Shown here: positions 1 to 7,472 of the stretch, piece after piece
Numbering within the stretch: the stretch's first letter is position 1
How the letters are laid out: each line of letters begins with the position of its first letter
DNA from: JADJQU01 sp035490315
GTDB taxonomy: Bacteria; Planctomycetota; UBA1135; GCA-002686595
Reading direction: 5' to 3'
NCBI GenBank assembly: GCA_035490315.1
Contig: DATHET010000267.1
Location: forward strand, 1-15,811
Length of the DNA stretch: 15,811 bases
Made by a program: the position numbers and the translations under genes
The notes under the pieces: generated by a model
Seen by the model: the letters and a program-made list of their open reading frames with translations, nothing else
The model's database searches: none
Told to the model about the DNA's origin: nothing

Positions 1-467
1 ACCGGCCGGCGGCGGCGGACATCGCTTCGCTCGGGGCCTACATCGTCCGCCAACTCTCCCAGCCCGATCGGATCGCGTTTGCGATCGTCGACGCGGCGTC
101 CGGGCGCGCCCTTGGCACCAGCTCGTGCTTGAACATCCGCCCGGCCCACCGCGGCTTGGAGATCGGCCACACCTGGCTCGCGAGCGCCGCGCAGGGCACG
201 CGGGTCAACCCGGAGGCGAAGTTCTTGCTGCTGCGCCATGCCTTCGAGACGCTGGGCTGCCTGCGCGTCGAGTTGAAGACCGACGCGCGCAACGAGCAGA
301 GTCAGCGCGCGATGGTGAAGCTCGGCTGCACGCGCGAAGGTGTGCTTCGCAAGCACATGGTCCTGCCCGACGGATTCGTGCGCGACACGGTGATGTTCAG
401 CATCGTCGACACGCAGTGGCCGCAGGTGCGCGAGAGCTTGATCCTGCGCCTGGGGTACACGCCCTGA
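1..467 (+). CDS. GNAT-family N-acetyltransferase, RimJ/RimL-like (5' end missing)
   Basis: Open from the left edge in frame 3 to a TGA at 465-467, giving about 154 visible residues; the true start lies outside the window. The C-terminal half matches the RimJ/RimL-type acetyltransferase fold (Acetyltransf_3): a GLEIGHTWL strand, GTRVNPEAK in the acetyl-CoA loop position, LLLRHAFETLGCLRVELKTD, the N-x-x-S-Q-R-A helix, the KLGCTREGVLRKH segment, and a closing strand with RDTVMFSIVD. Family members transfer acetyl groups from acetyl-CoA to protein N-termini, antibiotics or small amines; the substrate cannot be told from sequence. An internal TTG at 129 would give a 112-residue product lacking the first strands, so it is unlikely to be the start. 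The gene is convergent with the glycosyltransferase, with only 9 bp between the two stop codons, and no terminator hairpin is visible there. Confidence 0.85.
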   Translation, partial: RPAAADIASLGAYIVRQLSQPDRIAFAIVDAASGRALGTSSCLNIRPAHRGLEIGHTWLASAAQGTRVNPEAKFLLLRHAFETLGCLRVELKTDARNEQSQRAMVKLGCTREGVLRKHMVLPDGFVRDTVMFSIVDTQWPQVRESLILRLGYTP

Positions 468-476
468 AGCCAGAGC

Positions 477-2102
477 TCACTTCGCGCCCGTCACCGCGAG
501 GTAGTACTCGGTCGTGATGCGCAGCGGCCGCGAGTCGCCGCGCCAGGTCGGATAATAGGCGTAGTTGACGTCCCAGGGACCCGCGGGGAGGGGCTGGTAG
601 AGCCGCGGCCAGTTGGCGCGCAGATTGTCGAGCTCGAAGCCGGGTTGAGCGAGCAGGTCGGTGAGGTCCGCGGGAAGCACGACGGCGCGTTCCGCAGCGT
701 GCGGATCGGTGACGATCTTCGACGCAAGCTCCGCCGTTGCAGTCGCCGAGAGGCTCGCCAGGGCGCGCGGCGCAATGAACAGCGGCTCGTTGCTGGCGCG
801 GATGAACTCCTCGAGGCGCGCCGGGGCATCGAAGGATCTGCGCTGCGCGACCGAGATGTCGGCGCGCACCAGGAACTGTGCATTCCAGCCGAGCGCGAGC
901 GCGACGGCGAGGAAGGCTCCGCCGCGCAGGAGCTTCGGCGTGCGGATCTGGGCCAGCGCGTGGACGCCAAGCCCGACGGCGATCGCGAGAAAAGGCAGCA
1001 GGACCTGGAAGTTGCGCACGAGCATCAAGCGCTGGTAGCAGAAGTAGGCGACATAGAGCGCCGGCACGGCGAACAGCAAGGCGGCCAGCGTGCGATCGCG
1101 GCGAGCGAGGTGCACCGCGCCCAGAATTCCCACTGCGAACAGGATCAGAGCGGTGCAAATCGAATACGAAAGACCCTGGGCCGCGACGTAGACCGCCATG
1201 CGCCGCAGCTGATCCCAGCCCGCGTCGACGGCGTAGGGTCCGTGGGCGCTCGCGGCACCCTCGCGCCGGTAGTGGCGCAGCTCCATCTGCACGTCCTGGA
1301 GCAGGAGCTGGGTGTCGAACACCACGGCCGGAGTCGTCAGCAGGAAAACGAAAACCATCGCGACCATCGCGATCGCGCAGATCCAAGCCGTGCGCCCGAG
1401 GACGCGCAACTTCGCAGCGCCGGAGTCCGCGCTCCACTGCAGAGCGAGTGCAGCGACGCCCCCGGCGGCCAGGGCCATGGCCCCGGGAAACTTCGTGCCC
1501 GCCGCCAGCCCGGCCGCGACGGCGGCTGCGATCAGGTCGCGCATCCTCGCGCTCTCCAGGTAGCGATGGGCGCAGAGCACCGACAGCACGACGAACTGAG
1601 CCATCACGGCATCCGGCGCCCAGATCCGCGAGTGGTAGTGGAACTCGAAGGACAGGGCGAGGGCCACAGCCGCGATGCAGGCCGCAAGCCGCGAATGCGT
1701 CAAGCGCCAGGTGAGCAAGCCCGACCAGAGCAGCGCGAGATAAGCCAAGGCCGCGAACAACGCTCGCGCGTCGAGCAGCACGCGCGGCGGAGGGACCAGG
1801 GCGCGCTGCAGGGCTTCGGTCAGCTCCTGCGCGTAGGCTCCGCGATCGAACCCGTGCGCGGCCCAGGACGGCAGGGACGCCAGCACGGAGATGCAATAAT
1901 TGAGCGAGGGATAGTGGTAGTACTTCGGCAGCGGAATGCCGCTCGCGAAGCTGACCCGCAGGGCCCCGACGTGCAGCTTGTCGTCGGCGTAGAACCCGAA
2001 ATCGCGCGTCCACAGGCAGGTTGCGATGCACAGGGCGTACAGCGCGATCAGGAAGACCCAGACGCTGCGCGGGGTCGGGGGCGATTGGGAATACCGGTTC
2101 AG
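477..2102 (-). CDS. GT-C fold glycosyltransferase, GT39/ArnT-like integral membrane protein
   Basis: A multi-pass membrane protein, probably transferring a sugar from a polyprenyl-phosphate donor. Numbered from the CTG at 2100-2102 it has 541 residues: first membrane helix about 14-31, then a loop with acidic YADDKLHVG (about 38-46) and HYPS (63-66), the layout of the first extracytoplasmic loop of GT39-type transferases. Many more hydrophobic helices follow, and a soluble C-terminal part has a conserved-looking PRLYQPLPAGPWDVNYAYYP stretch. The stop is TGA at 477-479. The start is a problem: the frame is open back to an in-frame TAG at 2166-2168 but holds no ATG, GTG or TTG before GTG at 1884-1886. 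Starting at that GTG would remove the first helix and the conserved loop. CTG at 2102 lies 4 bp after the stop of the upstream YfhO-like gene, so coupled initiation is possible. Family assignment is fairly secure; substrate and start are not. Confidence 0.75.
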   Translation of the reverse strand: MNRYSQSPPTPRSVWVFLIALYALCIATCLWTRDFGFYADDKLHVGALRVSFASGIPLPKYYHYPSLNYCISVLASLPSWAAHGFDRGAYAQELTEALQRALVPPPRVLLDARALFAALAYLALLWSGLLTWRLTHSRLAACIAAVALALSFEFHYHSRIWAPDAVMAQFVVLSVLCAHRYLESARMRDLIAAAVAAGLAAGTKFPGAMALAAGGVAALALQWSADSGAAKLRVLGRTAWICAIAMVAMVFVFLLTTPAVVFDTQLLLQDVQMELRHYRREGAASAHGPYAVDAGWDQLRRMAVYVAAQGLSYSICTALILFAVGILGAVHLARRDRTLAALLFAVPALYVAYFCYQRLMLVRNFQVLLPFLAIAVGLGVHALAQIRTPKLLRGGAFLAVALALGWNAQFLVRADISVAQRRSFDAPARLEEFIRASNEPLFIAPRALASLSATATAELASKIVTDPHAAERAVVLPADLTDLLAQPGFELDNLRANWPRLYQPLPAGPWDVNYAYYPTWRGDSRPLRITTEYYLAVTGAK

Positions 2103-2106
2103 ATTC

Positions 2107-5043
2107 CTACCTCGCCGGCTCCGCGGCCTCGATTCCTTTGTACCGCCTCGTCCAGCGCGCGGCCACTAGAACGAGTGTCGCGGCCAGACCGGCGAGCGAG
2201 ATCCACGCTCCGAGGCGCACCGAGGCGGAATCGAACTCGAGCACGACTTCGTGGGAGCCGCTCGCGATCGGAAGGCCGAGGAAAGCGTAGTTGGTTCGGG
2301 TCAAGGGGACCGGCGCGCCGTCGACCATTGCTTTCCAGCCTGGATACCAGGAGAGGGTCGCGACGAGCCACGCGTCGCGCGCCGCGTTCACGCGCAGCAC
2401 GACGCGCCGCGAGGATTCCTCGAGGATCGCGGGCGGCGTATCGATCGGGTCCGCAGCGCCAGCCGCGGGATGCAGCTCGGGCGCGTCCTCGACGATCGCG
2501 ACGAGACGCGGATCGTGGTCCTGCGCGAGCGTCCTGGTGAAGGCGCTCTCCGGATCTTGCGCGCGCCGCGTCTCGCGCACGGTCCAGAAGCGCCCGCGGC
2601 CGGCCTTGTAGCGAAACAGCGTGAACGGATCGGGCTTCGCGACGACTTCGAGATCGCGCGACACGTTGCAGGCCCAGTCGAAGCACAGCCGCCCGAGCAT
2701 CCCCATGTCTCCCATGCGCAGCTGGCGTTCCTCCGTCGCTCCAGGCTCGTCGGCCACGGTCCAGGCGATGAATCCGTTTTTCCACTCGCCCCTCGGGGCG
2801 CTCAGGCGCAAGCGATAGCTGTGCCCGGCTGAATCCGCGCGCGGCTCGAAAGCGAGCTGCACCCAGGCTGTCGGAGCCGGGAAGCGTAGGTCGTGCGCGA
2901 ACAAGGAACGCGGTTTCGTGCTCATGCCCCCGCGCAAGGCGTGGGTGTCGATCCGTCGCATCGCGACCAGCTCGCCAGTCGCGGCGTCCTCGAGGATCAC
3001 GTCGAGGAAGGCCGGGATGGGATCGTCCTTCGCGCCCAGCGCCACCTGCAGCCGATCGAATCCGGCGCGGGCGACACGGAACGTCTGAATCGGTTCTTCC
3101 CAAGCGGGCAGCGACAATTCCATCGGTCGCTGCACCGGTGTTCCCAGATCGAGCGCGATGCCCGGATCGACGCGCGGCCATTCCTCGCGCGCGAGCAGGT
3201 ACTCGATGCCGAGCGTGTCGAGTGCGTGGCGCGAAGTCTGCAGTGTCTCGCGCCAGTTGCCGTGGCTGTTGAACAGGGTCTGGTAGAGCCTGTCGTACTC
3301 GCGGACGTTCAGCGCGTCGTACACGGTCACGCAGGCGATCTCGTACACCATGTTCATCTGCGGCGTCAGCGTGTCCTCGCCGATCAGCTGCAGCCTCGAG
3401 CGTCCGGTCGCGGCCGCGATCGTCTGCAGAGCGGGAGTGCGCGGGAAGACGTGCTCGTCCTTGGACAACGGATTGAATTCGCGCAGAAGCCAGGCGGATT
3501 GCGCGAGGAGGAAACCCAAGAGCGCCAGGGCGAGGGCCTTGCGCATCCACGGGGCGCGCAGCAAGGCGAAGCTCGCGAAGACGACGGCTCCCAGACAGAA
3601 GATCCAAGTCACCGTGCGCAGGTGCGGAGGAACCCAGAGTCCCTGTCCACGCGGCACGCCGCCGGCGAAGGAGCGCTGCACGAGGTCCGTCGCGCCCTGG
3701 TGCGCGGCGAAGATCATCCCGCCGGCCAGGAGGCAGATCAGCGCGAAGGCCGCCCAGCGCGCGCCCGTTTCTTTCGGACGCAACGCATCGACCGCGAAGG
3801 CTGCCAGCGCGGCCAGCGCGAGCAAGGGCAGGAACTGGCTGCGGTTCATCGGCGCGTGGGTCAGCGCCGTGAACGCGACCATCACGGGCCGCATCCAGTG
3901 GAAATCGAAGGCCGCGAGCACCCAGACGATCGCCAGGACGGCGAAGAAGCGCGCGGCGAAGCGCCGTCTCGCCAGGACGGCTCCCGCGAGAGCGAGCAGC
4001 CAGGTCAACGGCCCGAAGTACGACGTGTTCGCCGCTTCGTAATTGGGGTAGGGCAGGTCGACGCGCGGCGAGTAGCGCGCCGAAGGATTGCCGAACAGAT
4101 CCGGGAAGAATTGCAGCGGCCAGTTGGCGCTGCGCAAGCCGTCGAAGCCCGAGCTGCGCGACTGGATCAAGGTCGAGTGCGCCGCGTACTCGAGAAACGG
4201 CAGGACCTGGATCGCGGCGATCGCGAGGCCAAGCAGACCGCCAAACGCGAGCCACAGGAGCGCGGCCGCTGCGTGCTTTCGGCGCGTCGGATGGTCCAGA
4301 GCGAAAGAGATCGCCCGCGCGAGGGCGTAGACCGCGCTCGCTCCGACGACGAAGGCCGCTGTCTCCGGACTGCCGGCGAACAAGGCCGTGGCGAAGACCA
4401 CGGCCAATGCGCACACCCAGGGAATCAGGCTGCGCGCGAGCGACGCGCTCGCCGTCTCGAGCTCCTGCCACGCGCGCTCGATGACCCACAGGGCAGCGGG
4501 GAAGGCCGCCGCCACACCCGCGTGCGGGTAGGCGAGCAGCAGGACGTTGTGCCCGCCGAATTCGAAGATCAGTCCCGCGGCAGCGGCGGCGACGACGCTC
4601 GCTCCCAGCGCGCGCAGCAGGAGGAACGTGAAAAACCCGAGCGAAAAGAGCTTCAGGAAGGCGCTCGCGATCAGCGCCCACTTCAGCGGCAGGAAATAGA
4701 AAGGCAGGCTGAAGGGCGAGAACACCGCCGACTGGCCATTCCCGAGGTGGGGGAGGCCAGCGCCGTTCCACGGATTCCAGGTGGGCAGGCGACCCTCGCG
4801 CAATTCGGCGCGGTTGAACAGGAGCCAGGGCAGCATCTCCAGGACGGGATCGGAGAGGGCCGGATTCCCGCCGTGCAGCGGCGCGTCGAGCGTGGTCAGC
4901 GACGCGCCCTGAGAAAGGTCCGCGCTCGTGTACGACGCGTCATCGAGATGCGCGAAGGCGGGCCAGAGGAAAGCGAGGCTCGCCGCGGCGAAGAAGATCG
5001 CGGCAATCCAAAGGGCTCTCCGATCGGCTCGCGCGCAAGGCAT
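2107..5043 (-). CDS. YfhO-family large membrane protein (glycosyltransferase-associated)
   Basis: 978 residues from ATG at 5041-5043 to TAG at 2107-2109. The first membrane helix is about residues 11-28. An extracytoplasmic loop carries LPTWNPW (86-92) and GLPHLGNGQSAVFSP (96-110), the family pattern of a W-N-P motif followed by a G-x-P-x-x-x-x-Q segment. About a dozen hydrophobic segments follow to mid-protein. A large extracytoplasmic C-terminal domain ends with the YfhO signature GWKAMVDG (902-909), then TNYAFLGLPIASGSHEVVLEF and one last membrane helix (about 945-963). In Gram-positive relatives YfhO proteins assist glycosylation of lipoteichoic acid; in other phyla the role is unknown. 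It lies directly upstream of the GT39-like gene, so a shared role in surface glycan assembly is plausible (inference). An AGGA lies about 11 bases before the ATG, a weak ribosome site. An alternative ATG at 5060-5062 is out of frame. Confidence 0.88.
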   Translation of the reverse strand: MPCARADRRALWIAAIFFAAASLAFLWPAFAHLDDASYTSADLSQGASLTTLDAPLHGGNPALSDPVLEMLPWLLFNRAELREGRLPTWNPWNGAGLPHLGNGQSAVFSPFSLPFYFLPLKWALIASAFLKLFSLGFFTFLLLRALGASVVAAAAAGLIFEFGGHNVLLLAYPHAGVAAAFPAALWVIERAWQELETASASLARSLIPWVCALAVVFATALFAGSPETAAFVVGASAVYALARAISFALDHPTRRKHAAAALLWLAFGGLLGLAIAAIQVLPFLEYAAHSTLIQSRSSGFDGLRSANWPLQFFPDLFGNPSARYSPRVDLPYPNYEAANTSYFGPLTWLLALAGAVLARRRFAARFFAVLAIVWVLAAFDFHWMRPVMVAFTALTHAPMNRSQFLPLLALAALAAFAVDALRPKETGARWAAFALICLLAGGMIFAAHQGATDLVQRSFAGGVPRGQGLWVPPHLRTVTWIFCLGAVVFASFALLRAPWMRKALALALLGFLLAQSAWLLREFNPLSKDEHVFPRTPALQTIAAATGRSRLQLIGEDTLTPQMNMVYEIACVTVYDALNVREYDRLYQTLFNSHGNWRETLQTSRHALDTLGIEYLLAREEWPRVDPGIALDLGTPVQRPMELSLPAWEEPIQTFRVARAGFDRLQVALGAKDDPIPAFLDVILEDAATGELVAMRRIDTHALRGGMSTKPRSLFAHDLRFPAPTAWVQLAFEPRADSAGHSYRLRLSAPRGEWKNGFIAWTVADEPGATEERQLRMGDMGMLGRLCFDWACNVSRDLEVVAKPDPFTLFRYKAGRGRFWTVRETRRAQDPESAFTRTLAQDHDPRLVAIVEDAPELHPAAGAADPIDTPPAILEESSRRVVLRVNAARDAWLVATLSWYPGWKAMVDGAPVPLTRTNYAFLGLPIASGSHEVVLEFDSASVRLGAWISLAGLAATLVLVAARWTRRYKGIEAAEPAR

Positions 5044-5105
5044 CGAGCCCGAGTCCTACCATGCGCGACGCTCGCTTGCGCGGACCAGCCTGGACGAGAC
5101 TTCGA

Positions 5106-5173
5106 AAGGGCGGCGGGGCAGCACCGGATCGCGGGTAAGGACGTGAACCCGGTCCGGCGCTGCCCCGTCCCTT
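5106..5173. repeat. Long GC-rich inverted repeat/hairpin downstream of the CBS gene (REP-like or terminator)
   Basis: Nested complementary arms are visible: AAGGG (5106-5110) with CCCTT (5169-5173), GGGGCAGC (5115-5122) with GCTGCCCC (5159-5166), CCGGA (5124-5128) with TCCGG (5153-5157), and CGGGT (5132-5136) with ACCCG (5147-5151). Together they make one long stem with a single A/C mismatch, small internal loops and a loop of about 10 bases. It begins 18 bases after the CBS gene stop and ends about 60 bases before the YfhO start. As a terminator for the minus-strand transcript it lacks a U-tract (only CCCTTTCG follows). The architecture also resembles dispersed palindromic REP elements. No second copy was seen in this window. 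Confidence 0.7.
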
Positions 5174-5191
5174 GGAATCAGAGCGGAGTGA

Positions 5192-5731
5192 TCAGCGCGA
5201 GCGCTGCGGCTGCAGCGTCCCAGCGTCCTTCGCGGCGCCGCCGGCGGGCGCGATCGAGCGGGCGCTGTCGACCGCGCTGCTCCACGGCTGGCACACCGAG
5301 GCCAGGGTCTCGCCGACGCTGTCCAGGCTCATGCCCTTGCTCGCGCTGCCGCGGTCGTACGCGGCGCGGCGGGCAAGATCGCTCAAGGAGACGATCCCGA
5401 CCAAGCGTCCGACGGCGTTGACCACCGGCACGCGGCGCACGCGCTGGGCGCGCATCGAGGCGCTGAGCACGCTGGCGTCGTCGTCGGCGCGGCAAGTCTT
5501 CACTTCGCGCGACATGATGTCGCCGACCTTGATCTCCGAAAGCGAGCGGCCACGCGTGTAGGCCGCCATGCAGATGTCGCGATCGGAGATCATCCCGACC
5601 AGCGCGTCGTCGCCTTCGACGACGGGCACGATGCCGCAATCGTTCTCCCACATGATCTGCGCCGGACGATTGAGATCGTCGTTGGCGGAGCAGGTGACCA
5701 CCGTGCCGACCATCACTTCCTTGACCTTCAT
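5192..5731 (-). CDS. Two-CBS-domain (Bateman module) regulatory protein
   Basis: 179 residues built almost entirely of a CBS pair. CBS1 spans about residues 8-57 and ends in GMISDRDICMAA; CBS2 spans about 72-123 with RRVPVVN and GIVSLSDLARRA. The last 50 or so residues are low-complexity and Ala/Ser-rich. Such pairs bind adenine nucleotides (AMP, ATP, NAD and similar) and act as energy sensors; no effector domain is attached, so this may act on a partner protein or directly as a nucleotide-binding switch. The start is ATG at 5729-5731 because MKVKEVM is the usual beginning and AGAGGAG sits 8 bases upstream. A longer in-frame extension to 5797 exists but lacks homology-like character. It follows zwf on the same strand after 159 bp. 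Co-regulation with the pentose phosphate genes is possible but not shown. Confidence 0.9.
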   Translation of the reverse strand: MKVKEVMVGTVVTCSANDDLNRPAQIMWENDCGIVPVVEGDDALVGMISDRDICMAAYTRGRSLSEIKVGDIMSREVKTCRADDDASVLSASMRAQRVRRVPVVNAVGRLVGIVSLSDLARRAAYDRGSASKGMSLDSVGETLASVCQPWSSAVDSARSIAPAGGAAKDAGTLQPQRSR

Positions 5732-5739
5732 CTCGAGCA

Positions 5740-5746
5740 CTCCTCT
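5740..5746 (-). promoter_or_regulatory. Strong Shine-Dalgarno of the CBS gene
   Basis: Read on the minus strand, AGAGGAG lies 8 bases before the ATG at 5731. It is the best ribosome binding site in the window and decides the start over the upstream in-frame extension. Confidence 0.65.
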
Positions 5747-5841
5747 TGGGTCAGGCGCAGGACTTCGCAGGGTTCGAACAGGTCGCCAGACTAGCACTTG
5801 CGCGGCTATTCCGGGTCGCGCGGGACGCTCAGTTCCTGACC

Positions 5842-5890
5842 GACTCGAGCTCCTGGAATCCAGGTAGCCGAAGGCGGTCCAAAGCGAGTC
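5842..5890 (-). promoter_or_regulatory. Branched stem-loop candidate immediately after the zwf stop
   Basis: The zwf TGA (5891-5893) is followed directly by GACTCG (minus strand, 5885-5890), which pairs with CGAGTC at 5842-5847. Between these arms lie GCC-TTC-GGC and CCTGG-ATT-CCAGG, each able to form its own small hairpin, giving a three-way-junction-like fold. No U-tract follows, so a classic intrinsic terminator is not supported. It could protect the 3' end of the operon mRNA, or be a leader element of the CBS gene, or be chance in GC-rich DNA. Confidence 0.3.
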
Positions 5891-7417
5891 TCAGCTCGCG
5901 CGCCAGGCTCGGCCATCGCGCTCGAGCAAGAGGTCGGCGTCGCGCGGTCCCCAGGTTCCGGCCGGGTAATTGGGGAAGCCGCGGGCGGGCAGGGCCTGCC
6001 ACACGTCGAGCACCGGCGCGACCACGGCCCAGCCGGCCTCGACCATGTCCGCGCGCTGGAACAGGGTCTGGTCGCCGAGCATCGCGTCGTACATCAGCCG
6101 TTCGTAACCCGTGGCCGGCGTCGAGCCGAAGTGCTTCGCGTAATCGAAGTCCATGTCGACCCCGCCGACTTTCAGCGTGGCCCCGGGGATCTTCGCGCCG
6201 AAGGACAGCGAGATGCCTTCCTTGGGCTGCACGGAGATCACGAGTTGATTCGGCGCGAGCTCGGAGATGTTCGTGTTGCGGAACAGGACCAGGGGCGGCC
6301 TGCGGAACTTGATCGTGATCTCGGTCGTGCGCTCGGCGAGGGCCTTGCCGACGCGCAGGTAGAAGGGCACGCCGTTCCAGCGCCACGAATCGATGGCGAG
6401 CTTCATCGCCACGTAGGTCTCGGTGTGCGACTGAGGATTGACGTCGGGCTCGTTGCGATAATTGGTCAGGGTGCGGCCGTTGATGCCGCCCGCTCCGTAC
6501 TGGCCGCGCACCGTGTCGGTGAGCACGTCCTCCGGCGCGAGCGGATGGATCGCGCGCAGGACTTTCGACTGCTCGTCGCGCACCGCGTCCGCCTCGAAGG
6601 AGATCGGCGGCTCCATGCCGACCAGGGAGATCAGCTGGAAGATGTGGTTGGGCACCATGTCGCGCAGGCAGCCCGCGCGGTCGTAGTAGCCGCCGCGCTT
6701 CTCGACGCCGAGCGTCTCCGCGACCGTGATCTGCACGTGGTCGACGTAGCGGCGATTCCAGATCGGCTCGAAGATCCCGTTGGCGAAGCGGAACACCAGG
6801 ATGTTCTGCACAGTCTCCTTGCCGAGGTAGTGGTCGATCCGATAGATCTGCTTCTCGGCGAGCACGGATTGCAGCGAGATGTTGAGCGCCTTGGCGCTGA
6901 CCAGATCGCGGCCGAAGGGCTTCTCGACGATCACGCGCCGCCAGTGGCCCTTGCTCTCGTCGGACAGGCCCGCGTCGCGCAGGGACTTCGCGATCGGCGC
7001 GAAGAAATCGGGCGCGGTGGCGAGGTAGAAGAGCAGGTTGCCCTTGGTGTGGTGCCTGGTCTCGATCTTCGCGAGCTCGGCGCTGATGCGCTCGAAGACG
7101 CCCGCGTCGTTGAACTCGCCCGGCATGTAGTAAATGCGCTCCTCGAGCCAGGCCCAGAGCTTTGGATCGAAGGTGCCGGAGACGAAACCGGAGATCTCCA
7201 GGGCGAGCTGACGCCGGAACGTCTCGTGGTCGAGCTCCGCGCGCGCGACGCCGAGCACCGCGAACTCGTTGGGCAGGAGCTTCTCGCGCGCCAGGTTGTA
7301 GAGCGCCGGGATCAGCTTGCGCTTGGTCAGGTCTCCGGCCGCGCCGAAGATCACCAGGACGCAGGGCGGGACGACAGTTCCGGACGCGGGGGCGGTGCCG
7401 TGTTCTTGTTTGGGCAT
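5891..7417 (-). CDS. zwf: Glucose-6-phosphate 1-dehydrogenase
   Basis: Oxidises glucose-6-phosphate to 6-phosphoglucono-1,5-lactone with reduction of NAD(P)+, the entry step of the oxidative pentose phosphate pathway, in the cytoplasm. 508 residues is the usual family length (about 480-510). Visible motifs: nucleotide-binding GAAGDLTKRKL (25-35), EKPFGRD (165-171), and the active-site signature RIDHYLGKE (193-201) with the catalytic His and the substrate-binding Lys. Conserved NRRYVDHVQITVAETLGVE and GRAGCLRDMVPNH-like segments follow. Start ATG at 7415-7417; the first 18 or so residues are a nonconserved, Pro/Ala-rich lead-in, and no clear Shine-Dalgarno is present. It lies 55 bp downstream of gnd on the same strand. 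The companion protein OpcA found beside zwf in some phyla is absent, as is a 6-phosphogluconolactonase. Confidence 0.97.
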   Translation of the reverse strand: MPKQEHGTAPASGTVVPPCVLVIFGAAGDLTKRKLIPALYNLAREKLLPNEFAVLGVARAELDHETFRRQLALEISGFVSGTFDPKLWAWLEERIYYMPGEFNDAGVFERISAELAKIETRHHTKGNLLFYLATAPDFFAPIAKSLRDAGLSDESKGHWRRVIVEKPFGRDLVSAKALNISLQSVLAEKQIYRIDHYLGKETVQNILVFRFANGIFEPIWNRRYVDHVQITVAETLGVEKRGGYYDRAGCLRDMVPNHIFQLISLVGMEPPISFEADAVRDEQSKVLRAIHPLAPEDVLTDTVRGQYGAGGINGRTLTNYRNEPDVNPQSHTETYVAMKLAIDSWRWNGVPFYLRVGKALAERTTEITIKFRRPPLVLFRNTNISELAPNQLVISVQPKEGISLSFGAKIPGATLKVGGVDMDFDYAKHFGSTPATGYERLMYDAMLGDQTLFQRADMVEAGWAVVAPVLDVWQALPARGFPNYPAGTWGPRDADLLLERDGRAWRAS

Positions 7418-7472
7418 GGGGGCGGACTATTCGTCGCGTGGAGCCAGGGGCCGGCCGGTGCGCAGGAGTGGA

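Noticed and set aside
2099..4771. An 890-residue minus-strand frame overlapping the YfhO-like gene
   Set aside because: It is the out-of-frame reading of the same DNA; the YfhO motifs are only in the 2107-5043 frame.
5106..5173. Integron attC-like recombination site
   Set aside because: The palindrome lacks the RYYYAAC/GTTRRRY core ends and there is no cassette array or integrase.
645..5421. Long + strand open frames (645-2540 and 2893-5421) opposite the two membrane protein genes
   Set aside because: Low-complexity Arg/Gln/Glu-rich translations, no start signals, and clear membrane proteins on the other strand.
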